This document shows positions 9,990-22,930 of a stretch of DNA of 64,000 nucleotides, piece by piece; position 1 is the first letter of the stretch, and each line of letters starts with the position of its first letter. The notes under the pieces were generated by a model. That model was not told where the DNA came from. It searched no databases and worked only from the letters and a program-made list of their open reading frames with translations. This stretch comes from Paramyrothecium sp. XJ0827 (Eukaryota; Ascomycota; Sordariomycetes; Hypocreales; Stachybotryaceae). The position numbers and the translations under genes are program-made. Location of the stretch: the NCBI GenBank assembly GCA_020881915.1, contig JAJFPB010000004.1, positions 1,054,001-1,118,000 on the forward strand, in the 5' to 3' direction.

Positions 9990-12566
9990 GAGAGCATGTA
10001 GGAGGACTACTGCGAAACCTTTCAGCGAGTCATCCTTGGGACTATAACCTTTTTCGCCTTCAATACACAAAATGCATTGTGAGACATGTAAGGCGCAAGG
10101 CAGCTTCCGGTAGCCACGTCATCTTATGCATTTGATGTTGATGCTTCAAATCCGATCTCCGCCTACTATGTACACAATGATTTGGCGTGCTGGAGCCCCA
10201 TGGGAATGATGAACTCTGGCAGACAAGAACATGGCTTCGGCGAATTACGTCAGTCACGAACAGCGCGAAAGCACGATTAAGGAAGACGATATAATGTGCA
10301 AAGCACAGCAGACGCTGTGCAAGATTAATCAAGAAGCATGTAAGAACTTTGGCCCCCACCTCTGTCTTGATGTAGAGATGGCTCCCGGTTTGCTTTCCGG
10401 CAGTCAACTTCACTTTCAAGCATGAACCAAGCTAGATATCCCATAGCTGCACGTTCGAGATCACGGGGACGTTCGGCGACGATTCAGGGTATAAGACCTT
10501 ACTGAATTTGGGTCTTGTCGATGTCGCGCAGGTGACCGAATGACACGCGCTTAATCGGGGGAAGAAAAAGCCTCGTCGACCAACCAGCGGGACCACGGGG
10601 GACAGCCTGGTGATGCCTATTTGCAGTGGAAGAAGAACCCGAGTAAAACAAAGATCCCTGACGACAGAGAGACAGAATAAGCTTCATGTGAATGGAGACA
10701 TGCAGGATGCGGATGTTCAAAGCCCATGGGAAGAGGGAGTGGTCAATGACGGACCTCTGAGTGGTTGACTGTGCAATGTGCCCGCTCTACAACACCCGAT
10801 TGGCTAATCTAATCGAAAGCAGAATAAAGAAACATGACACGCATGGGTGTCACTGCACTGTGCGCCTCACCTGACCAAATTACCCGGCTGTCACTCACAT
10901 GTAGAGCAAGCACTGGCAAATGGAAAAAGGCGCGTGGTCGTGTCGCTGACGAGATTGTCGTCCTGGAGGCTTCGCTGAATCTGGCTGGCTGGCTGAGGTA
11001 GGCACTGCAACCAGAATCTGCAAGATCAGCGATTGTTGGCGAGGTCTCGATCGGTGTTGGACCCTGAAAATGTGACCTGGAGAACGAATGAAATCAGGGT
11101 CCTGCCTCCTCGCATGAGGGATTCATGTCCGCAATGTCTTCTCCTTCAGTAGTCACCATGACAACCCCACGCCGGTCGTATTTTACATTGTGTTACTTAC
11201 AACTTTGATGTTGGAGACATGGACGTATTCACGGAAGCCGAAGCTGGTAGACTACCTACTTGGTAGACTACTTGTCCGCTGGCGTAATTGCTAGTGAACC
11301 GCTTGATTTTCGCGGCAGCCTCTCCCTTGAATGTGGACGGCGTAGACGACCTCACTGGTCCGTCTTCGGGTGACTCGAACCAAAAGCCTGTCCAATGAGA
11401 CACCATCCGCCTTCACGATGCCTCGCTGAGGTTCTTGCGAAAACCAAGATCGACCATGCCATTGCCCTGCCTAAAACCCCCCACCGTGTGCCCGAACAGA
11501 AGGGCTGGCTGGCATGGACCCGGAGGGGCCCGCCGCTGGGCGAACGAACTGCGTCCAACCACGCCAACCCCGTGCCTGTCAGGGCGAACCCCATTGCAGC
11601 AGAGCCATTCAAGCAATGCGCTAGCGTCCCACGCCCCTGCACTGCATCCCGCAGGACAAGGTGCAGATGTCCGCCTCTCTTTTGGTTTCCTACTCTGTCA
11701 CCCGGTCACTCGCTGCGAGATCCAAGCACTGTTGTCAAAGAGGCATGAGGGCCCCGTACAGATACCGGGCATGAGCATGAACATGACCCCGCCGGATCCC
11801 CCCTCCATCGTCCATTGTTCATTGCCCATTGTCCATCGGGCCTTGGACACACGGACGGTGTTCGGAGTATAATTTGTACTTCTCTGGCGGGTTGAGGTCT
11901 GCGCGAAACGTCAACGCCGACTCACTTGGCCACGTGGGAGCCTCTCTTGGTCCCGCGCCGTTGATCATGCCGGTCGCCGCGAAATACCTGTAGCGGTACG
12001 AAGCATGTTCCCGAATTGCCATGCTTGCTTTTGGCATTTCCGGCGTAGATGGTAGGTACCGAGAACACCCGATCCAAGTACCTGCCTGTCTTGCATTGCC
12101 GTGTTGGTTCTAGTCGTAGCCACTGGGTCAGGTATCGCGAACCTCAAAGGCGGCAGGCCCAGCTGCTTGAACCCAGGCGTGGGAGGAAAGGTGGGAAGGT
12201 GGCGGCACGCGGCATGTCGGCCGGGGAGTAAAAGCGACTCTCCTCCCTCCAACATCCATCGTCTGGCTTCACCGTCCTTCTTCTTCTTCCTCTTCTTTCT
12301 TGTGTCTGTTGATTGAACAACATCCCTCCCACGCATCCTGCCATGGCGAATGCGGCTGCAGCTGCGCCTCCCTCCTAAGACCAATCTGCCAATTCTCTGC
12401 CTCGATTCTACTTCCTCTTGCCAGCCGCCTGAACATCCTCAGCTACCGACGCTCTCTGGAATAAACCTGCGACAAGGGCGTGTTAGCTGGGAAACCTAGC
12501 CGACCCGGCTTGCCAACTCCCACAAAACACTCTCCCACTTACACGGTGAGCCACGGCATCGCAGCC
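9990..12566. other. Gene-free intergenic stretch
   Basis: Only short overlapping frames without motifs or splice logic. The part from about 12230 to 12480 is pyrimidine-rich (TTCTTCTTCTTCCTCTTC) and is probably promoter and leader of the glycosyltransferase gene. I see no RNA gene or repeat. Confidence 0.4.
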
Positions 12567-14153
12567 ATGTCAACCGAACCGCTGCTCGGCCTTCGAAGGC
12601 CGTACCCCAGCCATGACCTATCGCAATTTCCAACTGCCCTAAAAGGGAAGCGCATTCTTCTCTGCACTGAGTCTTTCGGCCCTGTGAACGGCGTCAGTCG
12701 AACTACGCTCATGCTCGTCACCCATCTGCGCGCTCATGGTGCCCAAGTCGCCGTCGTGGCCCCTCACAACCACACCCAACACAACACCTTCACTCCGCCT
12801 CCTTCGCCGAACCTTTCTCCCGCCGATCAGCAACCCGAGGTGCGCGTGACGGGCTATCCGCTCCCCTTCAACCCAGAGCTCTCCATCGTGTATCCCGTCC
12901 GGAACTCGACGCTCTTTTCCCGTACATTTGGCCTCGATGCGCCCCCTGATCTGATCTACCTTGCGTCCCCTGCCAGTCTAGGATTCCAGGTCATGCTGCA
13001 GTTGCGCCAGCAGCCCGGGGAGGACCAGATCCCCATCATCTGCAACTTTCAGACCGATTTGGCGGGCTACTGTGCCATTCTGTTTCCAGCGCCCCTCAGT
13101 CACATTGCTGTTTTCGCGTTTGCCGCTGTCCAGAGATACCTCTTCAGACATCCCTCGGTCAAGACAATCTTCTACCCCTCGAGGTTCGTCCAGCGGTATC
13201 TGGTCAGCCAAAAGATCCAGGAGGATAAACTCGAAGTCTTGACCAGAGGTGTGAAGACGGACATGTTCAAGCCGAGCCGTCGGAGCGACCTTTTACGTCA
13301 AGAAATCGCGCCCAATGGCGAGATCATCTTTGTCACTGTTTCTCGTATTGCAGGCGAGAAAGGCTTCGACTTCTTATCCAAGGCTGCCAAGGAGCTCGAT
13401 GTCCAAGGGCTTGACTTCAAGTTATATATTGTCGGAGGCAACAGGAACCCGGATGTTGAGAAAGAGGTTCAGGAGATGTTTGACCCCTTACGCGAAAAAG
13501 GAAAGGTTATCTTTGCTGGGTTCAAGGTCGGTGAGGATTTGGCTACGGCCTATGCCAGCGGAGATGTCTTCCTGCATTGCTCCGTCACGGAGACTTTTGG
13601 ACTTGTTGTCCTCGAGTCCATGGCCAGTGGCGTTCCTGTCATTGCCCGAGACGAGGGAGGCCCTTCCGATATTGTCCAGCACGGCGAGACCGGTTACCTC
13701 GTGCCCCCGGACGACCTGGATGGCTTTGTTACTAAAGCTTTGAAGCTGGCTCAGGATCACAAGCGTCGTAACGACATGGCCCAGAAGGCGCGTGCAGCCG
13801 CCTGCGAGGCTACATGGGAAAAGATCAACAATAAGGTCGCTTGGCGCATGGCTGACACCATCGCCGAGCGCGAGCGCGAGCAAGGCAAAACTATAGAGAC
13901 GTTGGCGCCGGCACCAAACCGCGTCTCATCTACTGCTCAACAACTTGTTCCCGTCTATGGCTGGTTGATGATGAGTGACGCTGTTCGTGAAGCTGTCACT
14001 CAGCGTATTGTTGATGCACGCCTGATGGGCGGCTTGGGCGTCATCTTCAGCTTCTGGGCAGTGACTGGCTGTTACATGGTTTTCACCGAGTGTTTGCTCT
14101 GGGCCAAGGGCCGGTTCAGGGCAGGCGAACGCAGACCCAGCGTCAGCAGTTAG
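12567..14153 (+). CDS. Family 4 glycosyltransferase with C-terminal membrane segment
   Basis: A single exon of 528 residues, counted from the first ATG (12567); the frame is open upstream only from a GTG. The N-terminal Rossmann half has RILLCTESFGPVNGVSRTT, the glycine-rich acceptor loop of GT4 enzymes. The C-terminal half has VTVSRIAGEKGFDFL, LYIVGGN and the E-x7-E nucleotide-sugar motif in ETFGLVVLESMASG. A hydrophobic helix lies near the end (about 490-515, GLGVIFSFWAVTGCYMVF), suggesting membrane attachment. The family transfers sugars from nucleotide donors (often GDP-mannose or UDP-sugars) with retention. The overall layout resembles bacterial MgtA-type and plant SQD2-type lipid glycosyltransferases, so a lipid acceptor is possible, but this is inference. 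Confidence 0.85.
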   Translation: MSTEPLLGLRRPYPSHDLSQFPTALKGKRILLCTESFGPVNGVSRTTLMLVTHLRAHGAQVAVVAPHNHTQHNTFTPPPSPNLSPADQQPEVRVTGYPLPFNPELSIVYPVRNSTLFSRTFGLDAPPDLIYLASPASLGFQVMLQLRQQPGEDQIPIICNFQTDLAGYCAILFPAPLSHIAVFAFAAVQRYLFRHPSVKTIFYPSRFVQRYLVSQKIQEDKLEVLTRGVKTDMFKPSRRSDLLRQEIAPNGEIIFVTVSRIAGEKGFDFLSKAAKELDVQGLDFKLYIVGGNRNPDVEKEVQEMFDPLREKGKVIFAGFKVGEDLATAYASGDVFLHCSVTETFGLVVLESMASGVPVIARDEGGPSDIVQHGETGYLVPPDDLDGFVTKALKLAQDHKRRNDMAQKARAAACEATWEKINNKVAWRMADTIAEREREQGKTIETLAPAPNRVSSTAQQLVPVYGWLMMSDAVREAVTQRIVDARLMGGLGVIFSFWAVTGCYMVFTECLLWAKGRFRAGERRPSVSS

Positions 14154-15104
14154 GATTGCTGTTGTGTCTGAAACTTCTTTCCTATCTGGACAAGCCGGCA
14201 TACCTAGCTGGGCCGGCAACGAGTTCTTTCATGGCTTGCCATTACATAGATCATTGATTTGGATATTGTAGCGGGGTTTAACGAACTGGTGGAGTTGATG
14301 GCGCTTGAGGAGACAGGATGATAGGCACCGAGCCATTGCCCAGGCTACCACGGTTCGGCCCTGGATTGGAGGGTGATTTGGGTTTACGTCTTGTTTTTTA
14401 TGATTGATTTGCTTCTTTGTGCCTCGAAACCATCCACGAGCACGGTACAGCGATTAGAGATTGACTTTTCAGCATTATGATACCAGTATACATATACTTA
14501 CTACTTAGACAAAAGCTTGGCGAACTCTACTGGCTGATGTTTGTTACAACTGACCTCCGAACCTGATGGGCGCTTGAAGTATTTGAGCTGATTGCCAATG
14601 CCGCGAAAGATGTACGGCGAGCCGAGGAACGATTCATCATGCACGTTTCACGCTGTGACTCTTTGGTAACCTTGAAGAATATTTTCCATTATTGACAAAG
14701 ATGCGTAGGGTTCGGTAACGAGAGGCGGTATCAAAGGTTCTAAAGCTGAAGGAATAAAAGAAATAAACCGGCGTGCAGCCTCCTAGGGCTGCATCGTAAC
14801 GCCAGGGGAAATGGAAGTGGTCTAAATCGTGGGGTGTAGTGATGGTGGTGGTGGTGTTGATGAAGTTCTATAGCTCTCTCGTCGTCCCCATCTCCCTCTC
14901 TCCTTCTCTGCCCTTCCGAACGCTTCGCTGTGTATGACCAAAAATGCATGAATAGAAAAAAGACAAAAAGTAAGAAAGAGAAAAAAACCACAAAAATATA
15001 CGCGGTCAGAAGGAATGAATTTTGATATACCCTCTGTCCCAATGCTTCCCGAATCTTTGCCTGCAATTCTCCCCCCCCCTCACCTTCGTGGCTGGCCCCC
15101 TTTT
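14154..15104. other. Convergent intergenic region
   Basis: This is the 3' flank of two convergent genes. It contains a short GTGGTGGTGGTG run near 14840 and an A-rich stretch around 14950-15000. No gene or RNA recognised. Confidence 0.4.
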
Positions 15105-16182
15105 TTATATCGTCTTCCGCGGCTTGCCAGCACCGTTCGTTCTTCGCTTGTACGAGTCGGCGTAGCTCATGCGCTGGATGGTGCCGTAGCCGTAGGCGCT
15201 GACGCCGAGGAGCAGCCACACGCTCGTGATGATGAGGCCGATGGGGAAGATGAGGATCTGGGTGCCGGGGAGGACGAAGGCGACCTGGCCGTTCTGGAGC
15301 TGGACGCGGCTGTTGTCGACGGAGGCCTTGGCGGCGCCAAAGTCGGAGACGATGACCTCGTTGGAGAAGACGCCCGTGAGGAAGACGGCCTCGTTGAGGG
15401 AGACGGTGGTGGAAACGCGAGCGCCGCTTGCGTTTTGTGCGGAGAGGGTGAGGACAGGCATGACGAGCTCTTCAAATTGGGCCCTGCAGAGGTGACGGGT
15501 TAGTGGATTGGTTCTGGGACGGCCCGTGGTAGAGGCTTGAGACTTACATGGTCATGTCGGTGTGCAATCGGTCCTCGTTGATCTTGCCTGCCAGCATCGA
15601 CACTCGCACCAGCTCTGGGTCGCCAAAGTTGCGCTTCTTCATGCTGGCCATCTGACCCATCATGCCCAAAGCCTGCACGCTCGAAGCGTCGATAGTGCTG
15701 ACGATTGCGCCGCCGTACTTGACTTCGATCTGGACATCCTCGGGTCGCGCGGTGGCGAAGCCCTCGCGGGGTTCGGAGATGCGGTACAGGCGCAGATCGG
15801 CCTCGAACACGCCCGACTGGGCGTCGAGCGAAGGCAGGTTGTAGCAGACGCAGTGGCCTGAGGGGTTCGTGCTGCGCGGCAGCTTCTTGAGCGCCTCGAT
15901 GCATGCCGCGTCGGTCACAGTATTCCACGAGTCCATGTTGAGCGTGCCGTCCGGGTTGCGGATGATGTGGATGTCGTTGGTTGTGCCGTTGAGGACGGCT
16001 GACGGGTTGGCAGGGGCCTGGCGGCGACCGACAGCGGCTGAGCTACTGACGATGGAAGAGTATGGTTTGGAAAGGACGTCGTCGGCCCGAAGGTAGATGG
16101 CACCGCTTGCTGGGCCACTCGAAGCCAGTGTCGACGCAGCGCAAAACAAGGCGGTGGTGAGACTGAACAGTAGTGAGGGCAT
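15105..16182 (-). CDS. Secreted/single-pass membrane protein of unknown function
   Basis: Two exons (16182-15548, 15483-15105) give 337 residues. The 64-bp intron has GTAAGT, CCACTAACCC and TGCAG. The protein starts with a signal peptide (MPSLLFSLTTALFCAASTLA). A lumenal region follows with an Asn-Gly-Thr glycosylation site and a CVCYN motif, and near the C-terminus there is one membrane helix (ILIFPIGLIITSVWLLLGV) and a basic tail (YKRR, KPRK). This fits a type I membrane protein with a large outside or ER-lumenal part. I recognise no catalytic domain. It may be a conserved fungal family, but I cannot name it. Confidence 0.75.
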
Positions 16183-19100
16183 TGTATTCGGTATAGCTGA
16201 GAACCCACTGCTGGAGGGGAACTCGCTAATCTCGTGTTCCGGACGTTCGTTCGTTCGTTCAGTTATCCAGTGTATGCTAGGTTTGTACCATGCGGCGCTG
16301 CGGCTTGGTGTTTCTCGTATGTACGCGGGTTTTGAAGTCGTCGACTGTCGGGTATCGTGGAGGTCGTTTGCCGAGCCAAAGGGACAATGACGGACGCGAA
16401 AATTAGATTAACAAGAAGATTAGTCCGTCCAGCGGCGAGAAGTGAATACGATCGTCGTCGACAGGGTGTTGGACTCTCAAAGCCTCGCACGTTTTCCCTG
16501 CGATGATCGTCTGTCAAAGCGATCGAAAGCTGTTGAAAGAGAAAAGGAAGAGAAGGGCACCCAAGCCAAGTCTAGTCGCACGAGAGGATAGAGAGAAGAA
16601 ACAGAAACGTGGACTAGCGGGCGGAGACGGTGACGGCGGGTGGGCGCGTAGAGAAAGGTGTGTTTGAGTCTGTGTCTGCGTGTGTGGATGTGGATGTGTG
16701 TGGTGGTTGTTGGCTAGAAGAGGCTGAGGTGAAACGAGACAAAGATGTGACGCGGGAGTTGCGGGACGTCTCGAGGTAAACAAGTAACAGGACAGATCCG
16801 CCAAGAAAGAGAATCGTAAGTTATGGAGGGTATATGGAGAGTGACGGTGACGATGTGCAACGGGAGGAGTATTAGATTGGACTCCTCTAGCTGTAGTCGG
16901 TCGGTTCCTGCAGCCAAGCCCCGGTCCATCGAACCACAAGAAGCCAAGGGACTGTTTAATGTGCCATGGGCGGCAACGGTTTAGTCCAAGGTAACGTCAG
17001 GCCTTGCTGAGCAAATGACATGCAGGGGGGGCAAAAATTAGCAACGGTGACAAAGTCCTGGCAGGGCTTCTCGCCAAAGGAGTGGGTATCCTAAGATAGG
17101 GTGGTGCCGTTTGCTGGAGGGGGGGGCCTAGATTTGCTTCCCACCTAGTACGAGCATGGCAGACCAGGGGTCGGCCGCGGTGGGCGAGGACAGTGGAGAT
17201 CAGGAGCTGAGTAAGGGCCTACAATCGAGGGACAAGCCGGCTGAGACATGGCGTTGCAGCAGACGGGAGAGGTGGCCTGCTCGAAGCTGTGGAGCACGGC
17301 ATTGTCTTCGAAGGGCCCTCGACCTCTTCCGGTGCGCACATGGAGCCCAAGTCGAGGTCGACACAGGGACAGTTTCGGAGCACCCCAAGTGATGCTTCAG
17401 AGCATTGCTTCGAGTGGGCTTCGACTGTCACTCGAGGGGTCACTGGTGCTGATTGGTTTGTCGAGGCGCAGCCAACGCATGGGACGAACGGAGGTCCGAG
17501 TGCTGCCCCTCCCTCTCCGTCCCCTCCTGTAAGCGCTGGCTGGCTGGCTATTCTCATCCCACACCAACCCATCACCGCTGACTCGATCCCCCATTCACGT
17601 GAGTGGGGACGATGGGTTTCCGCTTCTGAAGAGTGACTTGGCCTAGCCTTTTACGAGCCCGCCCACCGGACGCAGGATTGAGATGATTACCTTGGCTTCG
17701 GGGCGTTATGGGGCTTCCTCCATTGTAAATGGGCATTTCGTCCCTGCAGCTGAGGAGGAAATTAATTAAGAACCCTCTCTCAATTTCGCCTTTCAAGGCT
17801 TTCAGGGAGTCCACCGCATGGCTGCCAAGGAGGTGTTTCTGGCTGTTCTGCGACCATTCAAACTTTTCTCCTCCTGTCTGGCTGTTTCGATACACACTCT
17901 GAGGTGCTGACGGTTACACCCTCTGTTCCAGATGCCGGCACCGAGGACGATCCGACAGCCAGTGTCGGCTCGCCTCCTTGGCTGGCAGCCAAAGTCCAAG
18001 AGACTACTAGTGGCCCTCCGGTTTTGGGGCTCCTTAGTGAGACCTCGTCTGTGCGTTTGGCGGTTTCAGGAGTCACCAGGGGGTGGAAGGACTGGCAGAC
18101 CAGGGTTAGCTCTGGTGCCGGCCTTTTCGCTTTGCGGCTTTCCTTCACAGACGCACTAAAAGAGAGGGGCGAGATCTGGCCATGGGCTACTAGATCCGAT
18201 AAAGAGTCCAAGCCGTCCCATTGCATGAGCTACCCAAGGCCGCTACCATATCTGCGAAAAATGATTCGATCGTGGTCTGTTGGCGATTACACATGCCGGC
18301 GTGATGCTGGACCAAAAATACTGCAGAGCCCGGCATCCTGGGTACAGTGATCGCATGAGCTGACCGTACATTCTGCAGTGTTAGCCTACATCCCTTGGCT
18401 TACTTTAAGCCTCGGCAGCGGAATGGTGCCCTGCACCTCAAGCTGATGACCCATCCTGCTCTGGCTATTTCAGGAACTCACCAACGTCAGATTCCCTCAA
18501 GCTAGCTTCGACAGTGCATAACCTGCATTCTTGTGAAATAAAGAGGTTGATGTATTTACGGCAATTGCATGTTGACATCATCTGCTTCCCCAGCTCACTT
18601 GGGTTAGAGTGAGACCGACAAATGTCCGCTTGTGGCAGATTTGTGCGCCCTTGGAATGACATGCCCATGCTTCATTATCCAGCGAAAGTAAGCTTTGGCT
18701 GTGCGATTTCCAGTTTCCTGGGATGCGCCAGCAGTGGCCAGTAGGAGCATTGCTCCAGGTGGGCGGATTCTCCCCAGAGAATGATCGGCAAGATATAGTT
18801 CACAAGATCTTGTAAGTCGTGCCAACGGACCCATTCATGTCGTTGGCCAGCCTGGAAACAAAGAACTCAAGCGCATTGACGATTGCCCACTGCTCGTCGG
18901 GGCTCGTGGTGGTCATGGGTGGCTGAATACGTGATTTTGGACTAGGAACTCGGCATCACAAAAGACTTTACCATTGCATTGTGAAGGACCAACGTTGTTC
19001 GCCGACAGCCGCAAATTTGTCGTCGTAGACCCAGAACGGTATTGGGTAAGGTAGCCATGGCACCATCAAGGCCGGAAAGTCACTTGTGGCGTGCAGCCTC

Positions 19101-20226
19101 ACCTTCTTTCGAATGTGCATGGTTCGGAGCTGAAATTGGCGGAGCGTGAATCACTGCTGTGTCCATTCACGCAGAGAAGCCACGGCGAGAATCCCAGCAA
19201 CGAGGAGTTGTTGGTCACAATAAAAGCACGGATCAACTGTGGAGGAAGCTTGGCCTGCAGCGCAGACGCGGAATTGCCGGGCATCCTGCAGACTACTGCC
19301 CTGAGTTGAGTTGTGAAGGAGGCTAAAATGTGAAGTCTTTGCGTCAAAAGTGCCTGCTTTCCACATCTACCTACCTTCCAGGCTGCCTGATGACTGAGGC
19401 GACCGTTGCGAAGCACGTGAGCTGTTATGCTTTGGCACAATCGACAATTGCTTGTGTCCTTACCTTTACTTCTGCTGATACAGCACTATTCGTGGTCTTG
19501 CTTTCTCCTCAGAAAAACAATTTTCGGTCACCTGCAAAGTGCACGAAGCCGCTGTAGCTAGAAGAAATGCTCCGAACCAACTTGTCCTCGTCTCTTTTGG
19601 CGCTGAAGCACGACATGGCTCAACGCCGACGTTCACACTTTGCGACACCTGCAGTGGCTTGCTCTCCAGGCGTCAAGGATAACTCGGCGACTGCCCACAA
19701 ACCTTGAAAGCTCCTGGTGGCCATGGCGAGTCGCTAAACTCCGTTGAGAGCTTCTTGTACAAGGTATGCGCCAATCATTGGGGCAGCTGCCTCATGGCGC
19801 CATTTGGCCCGGCCGAATCGTCACCTCTGCACGAATCCGGAGACGATCGCCCACGCGTGCCCGCTATCGCCTGCCCCGGACCCGCATCCAGTGGCTGCGA
19901 CGTGCATCTAAGCTGCAGCTTGCTTCCAGAGGACAATCGAAAAAAGAGTACCGCTGTGGGAAGAAACTGTCCGTTGATCTTTTTCGCCCGTGCCATGGAA
20001 TAAATACCCTTTCTCTCCTTCTCCCAACCTCTGCGCGACTCCTCTCCCTGCGAACCTCCGTCGGTTTTCTTGAGCCTGGACGCCAAACACATCGTTCCCC
20101 CTCCGCATCTGGATCGACGAGCCTAGGCTTTAAGCGGTCGCATCCCCACAGCTCCCCGTCTGGCGACATCCGAAGCGAAAGGCAAGGAAAGGCAAGACAA
20201 GACAAGACAAGACAAGACAAGACATC
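16183..20226. other. Long gene-free stretch
   Basis: About 4 kb with many short overlapping frames on both strands but no motif, signal peptide or consistent exon chain. The first kilobase is the promoter side of the minus-strand gene and includes a GT-rich microsatellite around 16655-16720. The part from about 20000 to 20226 is the leader of the transporter gene. I cannot support a gene between them. Confidence 0.4.
20193..20222 (+). repeat. (CAAGA)n pentanucleotide repeat in the leader of the transporter gene
   Basis: Six CAAGA units stand a few bases before the ATG of the MFS gene (GACATCATGG). The run is probably transcribed as 5' UTR. Confidence 0.85.
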
Positions 20227-22032
20227 ATGGCTACCGACCCAGAATCCGACCCCGAGCACAAGGGCGTTGCCAGCGACTCTATCGACGGTCACCTTCATGA
20301 TCGCGCAGGCGCTTCTGCCCACGGTTACGGCGCCGATGATGAAGCCATCATTCCCAAAGGTGCGCTCGATCCGGTGTACGAAGCGAAGGCCCGAGTTTTG
20401 AATCGAGCTGTACGTGTGCCCCCCACGCTTCCCGCATGCCATGTCTGATGACCCAATTGCCTGCAAGCTGCCGTCAGCTTGCTGCCCATTGGGAGACATG
20501 GCGCCCTTGGCCCTGCAACAAGCGACAATGACTTACACAATAGCGTGCAGATTCAGGATATTGGTATGGGATGGTATCAATGGCAATTATTCATCGTTGT
20601 CGGCTTCGGGTGGGCCAGCGACAACCTATGGCCCATCATTACATCGCTCATCTTCACTCCCGTTGCCAATGAGTTCGGGCCTTCGCGCCCCCCGCTGCTC
20701 ACACTGGCCCAAAATATCGGTCTCTTGGCCGGTGCCATCTTCTGGGGGTTTGGATGCGATATCTTCGGCCGCAAATGGGGTTTTAACCTGACCTTGGGTC
20801 TCACCGCGGTCTGGGGCATGATCGCCGCTGGTGCGCCCAACTTCGCAGCCATTGGTATCTTTGCCGCTTTCTGGTCTTTTGGCGTTGGCGGCAACCTCCC
20901 TGTCGACTCAGCCATCTTCCTCGAGTTTCTCCCGGGCACGCACCAGTACCTGCTGACCGTCTTGTCCATTGATTGGGCGATCGCTCAGGTCGTTGCCACT
21001 CTGATCGCATGGCCATTGCTGGGCAACCTAACATGCGGCGAGGAGGATGAGAATTGTACGCGATCCGAGAACATGGGCTGGCGGTACTTTGTCATCACGA
21101 TGGGCGGCCTCACACTCCTCATGTTCGCCATCCGATTCGCCTGCTTCACCATTTATGAATCACCCAAGTATCTGATGGGCAAGGGTCGCGACGAGGAAGC
21201 CATTCGTGTTGTACACGAGGTCGCCCGCCGGAACGGCAAGACATCTGCTCTGACCCTGGATGACCTCAAAGCCTGTGAGCCCGATGGCTATGTTGCGAGT
21301 ACTGGCGCCGCCACTGCGGTGAAGCGCAACTTGGAACAGGTGAACTTCGACCGCATCAAGCCGCTTTTCGCCACAAGCCGCCTTGCCATTAGCACCGGCA
21401 TCATCATGGTTGTATGGGGTTTCATCGGTCTGGCCTACCCCCTCTACAACGCCTTTTTGCCGTACATTCAGGCCACCAGAGGCGCTGATTTCGGCGACGG
21501 CAGCACATACCTCACGTACCGTAACAGCCTGATCATCGCAGTACTTGGTGTACCGGGGGCCCTGCTTGGAGGTTACTTGGTCGAAGTCCCGCGCATCGGG
21601 CGCAAGGGCACACTGTCAGTCTTCACTGTCCTGACCGGTGTATTCTTGTACTGCTCGACGACGGCCCTGAACAGCCAGGCCCTTCTGGGATGGAACTGCG
21701 CGTTCAGTTTTTGCAGCAATGTCATGTACGCCGTGTTGTACGGGTTCACACCCGAGCTCTTCCCCACGCCTCAACGTGGTACAGGCAATGCTCTTACTGC
21801 CACCTGCAACCGCGTTTTCGGAATCATGGCCGTAAGTGTTCCCTCCGAATCTGCTCTTCCCGTAGTAGGGAGGATCTGTGATCGACACTAACTTCGAAAT
21901 CAGCCTATCATTGCCATGTTTGCGGATCTCAACACGGCCGCCCCGGTCTACACCAGCGGTGCCTTGTTTATTGCGGCAGGCTTGCTTGTCCTTCTCATGC
22001 CGTTCGAGTCGCGGGGCAAGGCGGCCTTGTAA
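20227..22032 (+). CDS. MFS transporter (sugar/organic-anion-like, SV2-type)
   Basis: Three exons (20227-20409, 20551-21831, 21904-22032) give 530 residues; all junctions are in phase (GTACGT..GCAG and GTAAGT..CAG). A hydrophilic N-terminus precedes DIGMGWYQWQLF, the start of helix 1. The MFS signature between helices 2 and 3 is FWGFGCDIFGRKWGFNLTLG. A second copy between helices 8 and 9 reads YLVEVPRIGRKGTLSVF. FAAFWSFGVGGNLPVDSAIFLEFLP and YGFTPELFPTPQRGTGNA are the sequences seen in SV2/SVOP-like fungal permeases. Twelve helices are plausible. The substrate is unknown. The start is the first ATG, followed by an acidic cytosolic tail. Confidence 0.85.
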
Positions 22033-22930
22033 AGGAAGGGTCACTTGGATTGTCGGCATTTGCGTATAAGCGGCATTTTGCGCTGTTCGTCTTTCGCTAG
22101 TTGCAAACCGCTCCGTTGGGATGACTTACCTACCTACCTAATCGTAGTTATCTGTTATTGGCGACGGGGTAATGATACCCAGAGGCTGCACCGTGTCTGA
22201 AATCAGACCCAGCCACTTGTCACATTCACTTCTTTAGAATCACGACTAATACTGTTTTTATCGCCAGCTGCTTTTCAAGCTTTGGCTTGGTAGCGGCACA
22301 GTTGGCGAACGTTTTCTGCCCATTGATGTCGACCGTGTGCGTTTGATCCATTTTGTATGGGAGCGGACTGCGTCTTTCTGGCGCATCGTCTTCAATGGCT
22401 TGTGTGTACGAGAGATTCCGGCATGAGATTGCCTGCGTCACCCTGTGTAGCATCATGTAGCACCGTGTAGCACCATGCAGTCCCATTACCAGGTCATGAG
22501 CAAAATGGTCATTGGAGTTTTGGTGGAGCATGTATCGCGAATATTTGCATGATGGGCTCTGCTGCTTCGGTTTCAGGCGCGCATTTAACATTGCTTTTCT
22601 GTGAAGCTCACCGCAAGAGGGCCAGCATAAACAAGGTGGGTATACTTATGCATGCATACATTCACTGTGCATAACCTGCCTACGTAATGGAACCTGAGGT
22701 CTCATTCGACCAATCAGATGATGGGTAAATGCGAGAAACCCCCATTCAGTGCCAGGTACCAAACACAGCCCCTCCATGCCCCTCCATGCATCGCCTTAGT
22801 GACGGGGTACCTGGACAAACAGTTGCCATACGGTGAGAGGCCTCAAAGCGGCCATCTTGCATTTTTCTCCCAACCCATTCATTAGTTCCGCTCCAGCTTC
22901 AGTCTCTGTTTCAGTTGTTTTTGCTTGAAC
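22033..22930. other. Intergenic region, no gene seen
   Basis: Contains CCTACCTACCTA repeats near 22127 and repeated CATGTAGCACC/CGTGTAGCACC words near 22445-22485. The last 120 bases are leader sequence of the next gene. Confidence 0.4.

Noticed and set aside
8651..15000. Ribosomal-peptide (ustiloxin-like) cluster around the tyrosinase-like gene
   Set aside because: I found no DUF3328/UstY-type protein (HxxHC motifs), no repeated precursor peptide and no peptidase nearby.
14740..15219. 159-codon minus-strand frame downstream of the membrane protein
   Set aside because: It overlaps the end of the supported gene in another frame and contains a His run from a GTG repeat.
16514..16939. 141-codon minus-strand frame upstream of the membrane protein gene
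   Set aside because: It is low-complexity (HTHPHPHTQTQTQTH) and comes from a GT-rich microsatellite.
17904..18350. 148-codon plus-strand frame
   Set aside because: No motif, signal peptide or splice partner; other strands are equally open in this GC-balanced stretch.
19864..20499. 211-codon minus-strand frame
   Set aside because: It overlaps the leader and first exon of the MFS gene in antisense, and its repeated Leu-Val-Leu-Ser-Cys run is produced by the CAAGA repeat.
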